In this document: piece by piece, positions 52,715-62,427 of the stretch
How positions within the stretch are numbered: the stretch's first letter is position 1
Layout of the letters: each line of letters opens with the position of its first letter
DNA from: Pseudomonas tohonis
GTDB taxonomy: Bacteria > Pseudomonadota > Gammaproteobacteria > Pseudomonadales > Pseudomonadaceae
Length of the DNA: 64,000 nt
Direction: 5' to 3'
Assembly: GCF_012767755.2 (NCBI RefSeq)
Contig: NZ_AP023189.1
Location: 6,512,001-6,576,000, forward strand
Translations under genes and position numbers: made by a program
The notes under the pieces: generated by a model
Databases searched by the model: none
Told to the model about the DNA's origin: nothing
The model's input: only the letters and a program-made list of their open reading frames with translations

Positions 52715-53470
52715 ATGAATCCCGTAGTCCTGATCACCGGTGCCGCCGGCGGCGTCGGCCGCGCGCTGGTGGAACGCTTCATCCAGGGCGGCTGGCGTGT
52801 GTTCGCCACCGACCAGAACGCCCCCTCGCTCCAGGCTCTGGCCAGCGAACGGCCCCTGGCCGGCCACCTGGCCGTGGACATCCGCCAGCCCGGCGCCTGC
52901 CGCGAGGTGGTCGAGGCCGCCATCACGGCGACGGGCCGGCTGGATGCACTGGTGAACGCGGCGGGCGTGTGGCGTGAGGGGCCGGTCGAGTCCTGTTCGG
53001 AGGAGGATTTCGACCTCGTCCTGGACGTCAACCTGAAAGGCACCTTCTTCATGTGCGCGGCCGCCATCCCGGCGCTGCGCCAGAGCCGGGGCTGCATCGT
53101 CAACATCTCCAGCGACGCCGGCCGCCAGGGCAACCGCAACGCGGCCGCCTACTGCGCGAGCAAGGGCGGCGTCACGCTGCTGACCAAGACGCTGGCGCTG
53201 GACCTCGCGCCCGATGGCGTGCGCTGCAATGCGGTCTCCCCGGGCGACATCGAGACGCCGATGCTGAAGTTCCAGGCGGAGCGCTATGGCAACGGCGATC
53301 CACAGGGCTACTACCGGGAACTGCTGGCCAAGTACCCGCAAGGCGCCGACGCGCGCTTCATACAACCGGCCGAAGTGGCCGAGCTGGCCTACTTCCTCTG
53401 CCAGCCGGCCGCCGCCTCGATCACCGGGGCCGACATGGCGATCGACCGCGGGGTGTCGGCGGGGAACTGA
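52715..53470 (+). CDS. SDR-family oxidoreductase
   Basis: A 251-residue classical SDR, ATG 52715. The cofactor loop is ITGAAGGVGRALVERF, the NAAG-like motif LVNAAGVWREG, active serine VNISSDAGRQG, and AAYCASKGGV holds the YxxxK tyrosine and lysine. It lies 32 bp after another SDR gene and is probably co-transcribed with it under the LysR regulator. The two could act on one pathway, for example a hydroxy compound and its oxidised form; the substrate cannot be inferred. Confidence 0.92.
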   Translation: MNPVVLITGAAGGVGRALVERFIQGGWRVFATDQNAPSLQALASERPLAGHLAVDIRQPGACREVVEAAITATGRLDALVNAAGVWREGPVESCSEEDFDLVLDVNLKGTFFMCAAAIPALRQSRGCIVNISSDAGRQGNRNAAAYCASKGGVTLLTKTLALDLAPDGVRCNAVSPGDIETPMLKFQAERYGNGDPQGYYRELLAKYPQGADARFIQPAEVAELAYFLCQPAAASITGADMAIDRGVSAGN

Positions 53471-53777
53471 CCAACCGGCGCCACGAGCGTGCCCCGGTTA
53501 CACAGCGCCCGGAGCACCCCGTAACCGCGTCACAGCCGTTGTGTGCGCAACATCGAGTGGGGTGGCAGGAAGATCGTCAGCGGCTATGAATGCTCAGCTA
53601 CGCGGCAATGGCAGTACGACGGCCTGACAACCCACCGCGCCCTCTCGAAGGTAGAGATGGAACATGGCAAGCATGCCCAAACCATCATTGCTGATGCAGA
53701 GCGGGCTGAAGAGGCAGTTGCAAACCAGACGCTTACAACTGCCTTCGATGGCAAGAGCTACCCGACGGGAGCCACCA
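53471..53777. other. Gap between the SDR operon and xcpZ, possible gene remnant
   Basis: 307 bp between converging genes. A forward frame from 53543 reads in protein-like style (EMEHGKHAQTIIADAERA) and is lower in GC than both neighbours, but has no start signal and runs into the xcpZ end. It may be a decayed fragment of foreign DNA. No terminator hairpin with a T run is evident. Confidence 0.35.
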
Positions 53778-54311
53778 TCAGCCGCCCTGCCCCGCCACCA
53801 TCAGCGTCAGCCGCGCATCCACCTTGCCGGTGGCCACCTTGTCGAGGCTGGCCTCGGTGAGGGTGACGCCGCGCTTGTCCAGCTCGGCCAGCCACTTCAG
53901 CATCGATTCGAACGAGGCCTGGGTCAGGGTGACCAGCAGGCCGCCGTTGCCTTCGTTGTCGAAGCGTTCCAGGGTCAGCCCCTGCTTCTGCGCGGTGCTG
54001 GTGACCAGGCCCTGGAGCTGGTCGGGGGCGAGTTCCACCTGGGCGCTGGCGGCCTGGCGGCGGGCCTGCCCGGCGTTGGCCTGGATGTAGGTGAACAGCG
54101 CCTGCTGCTGTTGCTGGTAGGCGCGGGCCCGCTCGACCCGGGCGGCCACCGGCGACCAGACCGCCAGGTAGAACAGCACCAGGGCGAGGAAGCCGCCCAG
54201 CAGCGCCAGCGCCATCCGGTCGCGCGGGGGCATGTGCTGCCAGCGTTGCCACAGCGGTGATTGCTCCAGCCCGGCGCGCAGGCGCGTGCCGATCTCCGTC
54301 AGTGCGTTCAT
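53778..54311 (-). CDS. xcpZ: Type II secretion system protein M
   Basis: A 177-residue bitopic inner-membrane protein, GspM family. The membrane segment is MALALLGGFLALVLFYLAVW near residues 33-52, followed by a periplasmic coiled segment and a ferredoxin-like domain (LKWLAELDKRGVTLTEASLD). It partners GspL in the assembly platform. Its ATG overlaps the gspL stop (ATGA). It is the last gene of the operon; no gspN follows. Confidence 0.9.
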   Translation of the reverse strand: MNALTEIGTRLRAGLEQSPLWQRWQHMPPRDRMALALLGGFLALVLFYLAVWSPVAARVERARAYQQQQQALFTYIQANAGQARRQAASAQVELAPDQLQGLVTSTAQKQGLTLERFDNEGNGGLLVTLTQASFESMLKWLAELDKRGVTLTEASLDKVATGKVDARLTLMVAGQGG

Positions 54312-55420
54312 GCCCCACCTCCCAGTACCACGCGGGCGGTCACGCCCCCTTCCTCACGGCTGGCCGACCCCAGTTGCACGCTCAGGCCGGCCTTCACCAG
54401 ACGCTTGCGCAGCTTCTCCAGGTCGGCGAAATCCTTGGCGCGGACCTGCAGCGCCAGGTCGCCACGGGTCTGGCTGTAGTCGACGTTGGTGACCGTCAGG
54501 GCCGACTGGGCCTCGGCGATGGCGCTGGAGGCCTGGTCCAGCAGGCTGATGAAGCCGCCCTGCTCGCGGGTGCCCTGGCTGAGGTGCTCGGCGAACTGGG
54601 CCTTGAGGTTGACGATGCGCTTGTCCTCGGGGAACAGCTGGCGATAGAGCGCATGGCTGGATTCGACGTAGGCATCGCCGCTGCGCTCCAGCAACCAGGC
54701 CTGCACCAGGTTGAAGGCGAGCAACAGCACCACGGCGACACCGGCCAGGGCCGCGAACGGGCGCCACACCGTCCAGGCGCGGTTATCGCTGCGCGGCGCG
54801 AACTCGCCCTGGGCCAGGTCGATGGCACCCGCGCGGCCGGCCGCGAGCAGGCGGTAGGGCTCGTCTTCCCGCCGCGGCTGGGTATCCGCCGCGCACAGGG
54901 CGCCGAGGGCCGGCCAGTGCGCGAAGGGGAAGGCCAGGCGCGTCTCGCAGGCACCGCCCAGCAGGGCACGCTCGCCGATCACCAGCAGCTGTTCGCCATC
55001 ACGGGGCAGCAGGTCCGCGTCCAGGTGGATGGCGGCGACCTTCACGCCGAAGTCCTCCAGTTCCTCCAGCCAGGCGGCCAGCTGGGCACGGCGCAGCACC
55101 AGCACCGGGTAGCGGCCGTCGGCCAGTTGCGCGCCCAGGGCCAGGTGGAACAGCTCCACATCCTCGGCGAGCATCTCTTCCACCGCGTAGGGCAGCGCCT
55201 GGTGCATCAGCCGCGCCTTCTGGGTCGGCAGGCCCACCACGAAGGCGCTGGCCGCCTCCATGGGCAGCACCAGCGCCACCGGCCGCCCCTGCAGCAGCGC
55301 CGCGCATTCGGCCAGCGGCAGGCTGCGGCCTTCTCCGCTCGCCTCCTGCCAGTGCACCTGGCACGCGGGGCCGAGGACCGCCCCGCCAGAGGGCGGGATG
55401 AACAGGCAATCCATGATCAT
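54308..55420 (-). CDS. xcpY: Type II secretion system protein L
   Basis: A 370-residue GspL protein. The cytoplasmic actin-like domain (LPLAECAALLQGRPVALVLP, then ARLMHQALPYAVEEMLAEDV) binds the GspE ATPase. A membrane segment near residues 233-250 (FAALAGVAVVLLLAFNLVQA) and a periplasmic domain that pairs with GspM follow. It overlaps gspK (ATGA) upstream and gspM downstream. An ATG two codons in is an alternative start. Confidence 0.9.
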   Translation of the reverse strand: MIMDCLFIPPSGGAVLGPACQVHWQEASGEGRSLPLAECAALLQGRPVALVLPMEAASAFVVGLPTQKARLMHQALPYAVEEMLAEDVELFHLALGAQLADGRYPVLVLRRAQLAAWLEELEDFGVKVAAIHLDADLLPRDGEQLLVIGERALLGGACETRLAFPFAHWPALGALCAADTQPRREDEPYRLLAAGRAGAIDLAQGEFAPRSDNRAWTVWRPFAALAGVAVVLLLAFNLVQAWLLERSGDAYVESSHALYRQLFPEDKRIVNLKAQFAEHLSQGTREQGGFISLLDQASSAIAEAQSALTVTNVDYSQTRGDLALQVRAKDFADLEKLRKRLVKAGLSVQLGSASREEGGVTARVVLGGGA

Positions 55421-56394
55421 TCTTCCTGTGGTTCGAGGGGCGCCTGGGCCAGGTAGCCCGGCTGCCCGAGATCACGCTTGAGCACGCGGACCACGCCCTT
55501 CGGGTCACGCTGCAGGGTGCTGAGCAACACCACCTTGCGCTCGCCCAGGCGCACCTCGCTGCGCACCTGGAAATAGGCGCTGCCCACGGCCAGGCCCGCC
55601 GCGCGCACGCCGGTGCCGGCCATGGCCGGCTGGTCGAGGAAGCTGCGGATGTCGGTGTAGCCTTCGCGCCCACGGCCGCTGAGCAGCGACTGGGCGGCGG
55701 CCGGGTCGAGGTTGTCGGCGAGGCAGGAGAGCACCAGGGGGCTGGCGGTGTTGACGTTGAGCGGCACCCTGGCCGGCAATGCCGAGACCCAGGGGGCGAG
55801 CAGGCGGTAGTCCTCCTCGCTCATGTCCAGCAGCAGGCGCAGCTCGGAGACGTCCTGCAGCTCGCGGCCGGCGGTGCGGTAGGGGGGCTGGGCGAGCAGG
55901 TACTGGTTGTCCTCGGCGCCGTATTCGCCGCTGGGCTCCTGGTCCTTGTCCAGCCAGTCCACCAGGCGGTCGGCGTAGGGCTTCTCGATCTTCAGGCGCA
56001 GCAGCAGGCGGTTGAAGCGCTCGACGGAGAGCTTGTCCACCTTGTCGCCCTGCACCAGGCTGTTGAGGTTGAAGCGCCCGGCGAGGTCTTCGATGTGTAC
56101 GCCGATCTCGCCCTGGTCGATGGGGAACACCGGCAGTGGCCGGGCCCAGTCTTCCAGGGGATGGTCGATGGGCGCGCGCGGGTCGCTGCCGGGTTTCTTC
56201 AGGTCGCGCAGCAGCACCGACTGGCCCAGGGCCTCGCCGCCCAGGGCGTAGTGCCAGGCCTGCTGGATGGCGACGCGGTTGGCGGCGCCACGGATCGACA
56301 GCTGCTGGCGGAGGATGAGCCCCGCGCAGATGACGGTGACGATGGAGACCACCAGCAGCACGGTGACCAGGGCGACGCCCCGCTGGCGGGTCAT
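55417..56394 (-). CDS. xcpX: Type II secretion system minor pseudopilin GspK
   Basis: A 325-residue protein, ATG 56394. The prepilin signal is MTRQRGVALVTVLLVVSIVT; GspK has no glutamate at position 5 of the mature chain, as seen here (VALVTV). The large globular part carries NLNSLVQGDK, DKDQEPSGEYGAEDNQYLL (calcium-binding region) and LNVNTASPLVLSCLAD. It caps the pseudopilus tip with GspI and GspJ. Confidence 0.9.
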   Translation of the reverse strand: MTRQRGVALVTVLLVVSIVTVICAGLILRQQLSIRGAANRVAIQQAWHYALGGEALGQSVLLRDLKKPGSDPRAPIDHPLEDWARPLPVFPIDQGEIGVHIEDLAGRFNLNSLVQGDKVDKLSVERFNRLLLRLKIEKPYADRLVDWLDKDQEPSGEYGAEDNQYLLAQPPYRTAGRELQDVSELRLLLDMSEEDYRLLAPWVSALPARVPLNVNTASPLVLSCLADNLDPAAAQSLLSGRGREGYTDIRSFLDQPAMAGTGVRAAGLAVGSAYFQVRSEVRLGERKVVLLSTLQRDPKGVVRVLKRDLGQPGYLAQAPLEPQEE

Positions 56395-57113
56395 GCGCCC
56401 TTCTCCTTGCCGGCGTCCGGCTTGGGTTCGGGGGTCGGTTTCCTGTCGTCGTCGGGGGGGGTACCGCCGTCGCTGGGCTGCTCTTCGACGCCCATTTCCG
56501 GCAACCGGTAGAGCCGGGTCAGCCCGCCGTAGTGGCGGTGCTCGAGCTTGAGTTCGACCGCCACGGGCAGGCGCCCGCGTGCCTTGGCCGGGTCGGAATC
56601 GCCCAGGCTCGGCGGCCACTGTTCCTGCCACTGGCCCTTGTCGTCGAGGTAGCGCAGCTCCACGGAGCTGACGCCTTCGAGCACCTTCTGCACCCTCGGC
56701 GGGCTGTCCACGGCCTGGTCGAGCACGGACCAGTAGACGCGCTCCAGGGTCGAGCCGGCCAGGCGCCAGCGCACCCGCTGCAACTGCGAGCGGCTGCTGC
56801 CCAGGGGGTTGCGCCAGCCGGCACGGCTGAATTCCAGGGCGGCGGTGCCGTCGGTGGCGCCCAGCTCGCCGACCAGGGCGCCGCGCTCGTCGCCGTAGGC
56901 GTCGCGCACCACACGGGGCAGCGCCTGGCCCAGGTCACGGTCGATGGAGGCGAAGGCACGGCCCAGTTCGCGCAGGGATTTCTCGTGCTCGCGGGTCACC
57001 TCGTCGGCCTTCATCACCGTCGCCAGCATGCGGTAGGTGCCGAGGCCGAGCAGGGCGAAGATGGCGATGGCGATCATCACTTCCAGCAGGGTGAAACCGC
57101 GCTGCCGGCTCAT
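56391..57113 (-). CDS. xcpW: Type II secretion system minor pseudopilin GspJ
   Basis: A 240-residue protein, ATG 57113, with the prepilin motif QRGFTLLEVMIAIAIFALLG: cleavage after G, with E5 present. A long C-terminal tail rich in P, D, E and K (DGGTPPDDDRKPTPEPKPDA) is unusual for the family. It forms the tip complex with GspI and GspK. It overlaps both neighbours by 4 bp. Confidence 0.9.
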   Translation of the reverse strand: MSRQRGFTLLEVMIAIAIFALLGLGTYRMLATVMKADEVTREHEKSLRELGRAFASIDRDLGQALPRVVRDAYGDERGALVGELGATDGTAALEFSRAGWRNPLGSSRSQLQRVRWRLAGSTLERVYWSVLDQAVDSPPRVQKVLEGVSSVELRYLDDKGQWQEQWPPSLGDSDPAKARGRLPVAVELKLEHRHYGGLTRLYRLPEMGVEEQPSDGGTPPDDDRKPTPEPKPDAGKEKGA

Positions 57114-57505
57114 CCGCGCACCGCCAGGAAGCCGGTGAGGCTGAACACGGAGCGTTCCTTGATCGGCACCCCGCCGCCGCGCTCGGGCTTGGGTGCCACC
57201 CAGACGGTGACGCGGCGCAGGCCCTTGTCGCTGGTGGCCTCGATCTCGCTGTGGGTCTCCCACTGGCGGCCGCCGTATTCCAGCACCTTGTCCTCGCGCC
57301 CCTCGCCCGGGGTGGGCAGCTTGATCTGCAATTCGGTGATGCGGTTGTCGGCGATCCAGCCGGCCAGGGTCTTGTCTTCAAGCTGCCCGGCGACGATCAG
57401 GCTGCGGCTGGCGGCGGTCAGCACCGAGGCGGCGACCGTGGCGAAGATGGCCAGGGCGATCAGCACTTCCAGCAGGGTGAAGCCATGGGCGCGGCGCATG
57501 CTCAT
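57110..57505 (-). CDS. xcpV: Type II secretion system minor pseudopilin GspI
   Basis: A 131-residue protein with prepilin motif AHGFTLLEVLIALAIFATVA (cleavage after G; E5 present). It nucleates the tip complex. The start at 57505 overlaps the gspH stop by 4 bp; an ATG two codons in is possible. Confidence 0.9.
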   Translation of the reverse strand: MSMRRAHGFTLLEVLIALAIFATVAASVLTAASRSLIVAGQLEDKTLAGWIADNRITELQIKLPTPGEGREDKVLEYGGRQWETHSEIEATSDKGLRRVTVWVAPKPERGGGVPIKERSVFSLTGFLAVRG

Positions 57506-58065
57506 CGCTCCTTGGCCTGCTCGGCGCTGGGCAGCTGGTAACCGTCGCTGGCCAGGGCATAGGCGTTGCCGTCGGCGCGGCGCTCCTCCAGGCGCAGGCT
57601 GAAGGGCGTGAGTTCACCGCTGGAGAGGATCAGCACCTGGGGCACGGGCTTTTCCTTGCGTTTGTCCTGCTCGGGCACGTCCTTGGCGAGGCCGGGGCGG
57701 CTCTCTTCCCTGGCCTTGGGCTCCGGCAGCTTGAGGGCCTCCCCTTCCAGCTCCAGGCTCAGGCGCATCCAGGCGGCGGGGCGTCGCTCCGGGCGGGTGG
57801 CGTCGTCGGCCCAGGTGCCGGAGGCGTTGTCATAGGCCAGCACGCGGTAGCTTTCGGCGGTCACCAGCAAGCCGTACTCGCGGCCGTCCAGCACCGCTTC
57901 GTCGGCGAGGATGGCGATCGTCGCCGCCAGGCGCTCGGCTTCGTCACGCAGCTCGCGGCCGCTGCTGGCATTGCCGTTGGCGAGCACGGCCACGCTGACC
58001 AGGCAGCCGATGATCGCCAGGACCACCAGCAGCTCGATCAGGGTGAAGCCGCGCTCGCGCTCCAT
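57502..58065 (-). CDS. xcpU: Type II secretion system minor pseudopilin GspH
   Basis: A 187-residue protein, prepilin motif ERGFTLIELLVVLAIIGCLV with E5. A charged linker (KAREESRPGLAKDVPEQDKR) is inserted in the globular domain. It links the tip complex to the GspG shaft. The ATG overlaps the gspG stop by 1 bp. Confidence 0.88.
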   Translation of the reverse strand: MERERGFTLIELLVVLAIIGCLVSVAVLANGNASSGRELRDEAERLAATIAILADEAVLDGREYGLLVTAESYRVLAYDNASGTWADDATRPERRPAAWMRLSLELEGEALKLPEPKAREESRPGLAKDVPEQDKRKEKPVPQVLILSSGELTPFSLRLEERRADGNAYALASDGYQLPSAEQAKER

Positions 58066-58496
58066 CAGTTGTCCCAGTTACCGATGTCGGCATCGGCGTC
58101 GGTGCCGCCTTCCTTGCCGTCGGCGCCGAAGGAGTACAGGTCGTAGGCACCCTTGGTACCGGGGGCCAGGTACTGGTACGGGTTGCCCCAGGGGTCGACC
58201 GGCAGGCGCTTGAGGTAGCCGTCCTTGTTCCAGTTCTTCGGCTGCGGGTTGCCGCTGGGCTTCTTCACCAATGCCTCCAGGCCCTGCTGGGTGCTGGGGT
58301 AGGCGAAGTTGTCGAGCTTGTACATGTCCAGCGAGGCACCGATGGCCTTGATGTCGCCCTTGGCGACGGTGACCTTGGCCTGGTCCGGGCGGTTCATCAC
58401 CTGCGGCACCACCAAGGCGGCGAGGATGCCGAGGATGACCACCACCACCATGATTTCGATGAGGGTGAAGCCTGCTTGCGTACGACCTGATTTCAC
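58065..58496 (-). CDS. xcpT: Type II secretion system major pseudopilin GspG
   Basis: A 143-residue protein with GTG start 58496, chosen because it gives the short basic leader before QAGFTLIEIMVVVVILGILA and has GGGG upstream. The remainder (NRPDQAKVTVAKGDIKAIGA, DPWGNPYQYLAPGTKGAYDL, ending ADADIGNWDN with calcium-site aspartates) closely resembles P. aeruginosa XcpT as I recall it. It forms the piston-like pseudopilus. Confidence 0.95.
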   Translation of the reverse strand: MKSGRTQAGFTLIEIMVVVVILGILAALVVPQVMNRPDQAKVTVAKGDIKAIGASLDMYKLDNFAYPSTQQGLEALVKKPSGNPQPKNWNKDGYLKRLPVDPWGNPYQYLAPGTKGAYDLYSFGADGKEGGTDADADIGNWDN

Positions 58497-58500
58497 GCGG

Positions 58501-59715
58501 TTACCCCACGAGCTGGTTGAGGGAAAGGATGGGCAGGAGGATGGCGAGGACGATGACCAGCACCACCGCACCCATGAACACCAGCATGAAGGGCTCGAAC
58601 AGCCCGACCAGCATGGCGATGCGGGCGGCCAGGTCGTTCTCCTGGTTGCGCGCGGTGCGGGCCATCATCTGGTCCAGCTCGCCGGACTTCTCGCCGCTGG
58701 CGATCATGTGCAGCATCATCGCGGGGAACTCGCCGGTCTGCTCCAGGGCGCGGGTCAGGCTGCTGCCTTCACGGACCTTCTGCGCGGCCACGACCACCTT
58801 GGCGCGGATGGCGCGGTTGGCCACCACCTGGGCGGCGATGCCCAGTGCCTCCACCAGCGGCACGCCGCTGCGGGCGAGGATCGCCAGGGTGGAGGCGAAG
58901 CGCGCGGTGTCGGTGGCGCGCACCAGGCGCCCCACCAGCGGAATGCGCAGCAGGATGATGTGGAAGCGCAGGCGCGCAGCGTCCCTGCGCAGCGATGCCT
59001 TGAGGCCGCTGATGCCCGCCACGGCCACCAGCAGGATCAGCCAGCCCCAGTGCTTGACCACATCGCTGGCGGCGATCAGGCCACGGGTCAGGGCCGGCAG
59101 CTCCTGCCCGGTGTTGACGAAGACCTTGACCACGTCGGGCACCACGTAGCCCAGCAGGAAGCCGACGATGCCGAGGGAGGCGCACATCAGGATCACCGGG
59201 TAGAGCAACGCCAGCTGGACCTTCTGCCGCGACTGCTGGCGTTGCTCGGTGTAGTCGGCAAGCTGCTCCAGCACCGGCCCGAGGTGGCCGGCGTGCTCAC
59301 CAGCCGCGACCGTGGCGCGGTAGAGCTCGGGGAAGGCACTGGGAAATTCCTTGAGGGCGCCGGCCAGGCTGTGGCCTTCGAGCACCTTGGAGCGCACCGC
59401 CAGCATCATCGCCTTGACCCGGCCGCTCTCGCTCTGCGCGGCGACGGCGCCGAGCGCCTCCTCGATGGGCATGGCGGCCTGCACCAGGGTCGCCATCTGC
59501 CGGGTGAGCAGGGCCAGCTCCATGGCCGAGAGCCCGCGCTGGAAGCTCCAGCGGCTGCCCACCGATTCCTGGCGGGTGCGGGTGGGTTTCACATCCAGCG
59601 GGGCGAGCTGGCGGTCGCGCAACAGCTGGCGCACCTGGCGGGCGCTGTCGCCCTCCATCACGCCCTTCTTCTGCTGGCCCCGGCTGTCCAGGGCGATGTA
59701 TTCGAAGGCGGCCAT
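58501..59715 (-). CDS. xcpS: Type II secretion system inner-membrane platform protein GspF
   Basis: A 404-residue polytopic protein with two T2SSF domains: LTRQMATLVQAAMPIEEALG in the first, and FASTLAILARSGVPLVEALG in the second. Three membrane helices are visible, around YPVILMCASLGIVGFLLGYV, LILLVAVAGISGL and FMLVFMGAVVLVIVLAILLP. It is the platform core that links GspE to pilin assembly. It starts immediately before the gspE stop and ends 4 bp before the gspG start. Confidence 0.94.
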   Translation of the reverse strand: MAAFEYIALDSRGQQKKGVMEGDSARQVRQLLRDRQLAPLDVKPTRTRQESVGSRWSFQRGLSAMELALLTRQMATLVQAAMPIEEALGAVAAQSESGRVKAMMLAVRSKVLEGHSLAGALKEFPSAFPELYRATVAAGEHAGHLGPVLEQLADYTEQRQQSRQKVQLALLYPVILMCASLGIVGFLLGYVVPDVVKVFVNTGQELPALTRGLIAASDVVKHWGWLILLVAVAGISGLKASLRRDAARLRFHIILLRIPLVGRLVRATDTARFASTLAILARSGVPLVEALGIAAQVVANRAIRAKVVVAAQKVREGSSLTRALEQTGEFPAMMLHMIASGEKSGELDQMMARTARNQENDLAARIAMLVGLFEPFMLVFMGAVVLVIVLAILLPILSLNQLVG

Positions 59716-61245
<1,530 letters not shown>

Positions 61246-61496
61246 TGCGTTGGAGGCCGACGGACAGCAGGCGGAGTCCCGGCCTGCCAAAGCCTAGAGC
61301 GCCACCGCCCCCCCGGGCGGGGAGCGATGGCACGGTGCAATTAAATCACAGGTGGAGGGGCGATTTGGTGCGGGAGTGCGCAGGGAAAGGGTGCCGTTCG
61401 GCGGGCAGTTATGCTTAAAGACGCTTCGGCATCATGAAGGGGAATCGGTGAGAACAATATGGTGCCCTTGGCGGTTGGCCGAGCACCCAAGATGCC
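61246..61496. other. Gap upstream of xcpR
   Basis: 251 bp holding the promoter of the xcpR-Z operon and the end of the toxin region. No gspC/gspD remnant or clear terminator was seen. Confidence 0.4.
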
Positions 61497-62426
61497 TCAG
61501 AACTCACCGATATAGAACGGATCCTTCTGCTTGTATGCATTCAAGTCAATACGCGCAAGATTAGACTTTGCCTGGCGCCACATTGTTTGTAGAGGCTCCA
61601 GCAAGGGGCCGGTATCCAGTAATTGGCGTAGCTCATGACAATAGGCTGCGCGCTGATCATCGACTCCCGTCTCGGGATAGCGAGCTACCAGTACAAGGAA
61701 GCAGTTTAGATAAAACTGTATCGCTTGATCCGTTTCAATTTCCGTCATATACGCGGCATTCATGGAATCAAACCAATGTTTCCCCATGTAGTTATATATG
61801 CAATAGGGATTTGTTGGTATTTTGCCGTCCAGCCATAGGCAGGAGTCATAATAAAAGAGATGTCCAAAATAAGAGCTGGGCTCGAAAAGTTTCTTGCCCT
61901 TGTAGCTAAGGGATTCACTACCGGGCGTCCGGCCGGTAAGGAAATGGTAGAGCTTCTTTTCGGTGCCTCCCATAAAACCCAACGGAGGAACGACGTCGGA
62001 GCCCTCATAAGGAGTTGCACCGTCATAGTGCCGGGCACTAGCGTGCTGCATCAGTATCTCGTACGAGTCACGCAGGCTTCTGTCGATCTGCCACCCCCAT
62101 GAGAGCCCTTTGCAGAGCTCTCTCCATGATTGACCATCACCAGTGGGCTCGATACTCACATGGGTTGTCCACGCCTCAGGGCCTGCGAGAAAGCGCCTGG
62201 TTATCTCGATCCAGGACTCGGTGCTTTGATCGGGAGAAAGCCAGAGACGGTAGACCAAGGGGATGGGGTCGTTTTCCATGGGGCGCAAGTTAGGCTCTTT
62301 ACCTTTGAGAAAGTAGGCCTCGAAAACCTTAAACGCCACTTTCTGCCCAGCATACGTCAGGCGAAATTTTATATTCTCCCAAGCCGCCTTTCGCGCATCA
62401 GTCATGGGCTGCACTTTACCAGTCAT
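61497..62426 (-). CDS. Candidate immunity protein for the adjacent toxin
   Basis: A 309-residue protein starting 1 bp after the toxin stop, with GGAGG upstream inside the toxin end. No family recognised. It is rich in aromatic residues (SYFGHLFYYDSCLW, YCIYNYMGKHWFDS) and AT-richer than the core. It has no signal peptide or membrane segment, fitting a cytoplasmic inhibitor. The tight coupling to a gene whose end looks like a nuclease toxin is the main evidence. An alternative ATG at 62405 gives 302 residues. Confidence 0.6.
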   Translation of the reverse strand: MTGKVQPMTDARKAAWENIKFRLTYAGQKVAFKVFEAYFLKGKEPNLRPMENDPIPLVYRLWLSPDQSTESWIEITRRFLAGPEAWTTHVSIEPTGDGQSWRELCKGLSWGWQIDRSLRDSYEILMQHASARHYDGATPYEGSDVVPPLGFMGGTEKKLYHFLTGRTPGSESLSYKGKKLFEPSSYFGHLFYYDSCLWLDGKIPTNPYCIYNYMGKHWFDSMNAAYMTEIETDQAIQFYLNCFLVLVARYPETGVDDQRAAYCHELRQLLDTGPLLEPLQTMWRQAKSNLARIDLNAYKQKDPFYIGEF

Positions 62427-62427
62427 A

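Noticed and set aside
51329..53470. A 713-codon forward frame covering lysR antisense and the second SDR
   Set aside because: Only its last 251 codons from ATG 52715 are real; the front is antisense to lysR and out of frame with the first SDR.
54257..55456. A forward open frame of 399 codons opposite xcpY and xcpZ
   Set aside because: Shadow of two type II secretion genes; no ribosome-binding site and repetitive composition.
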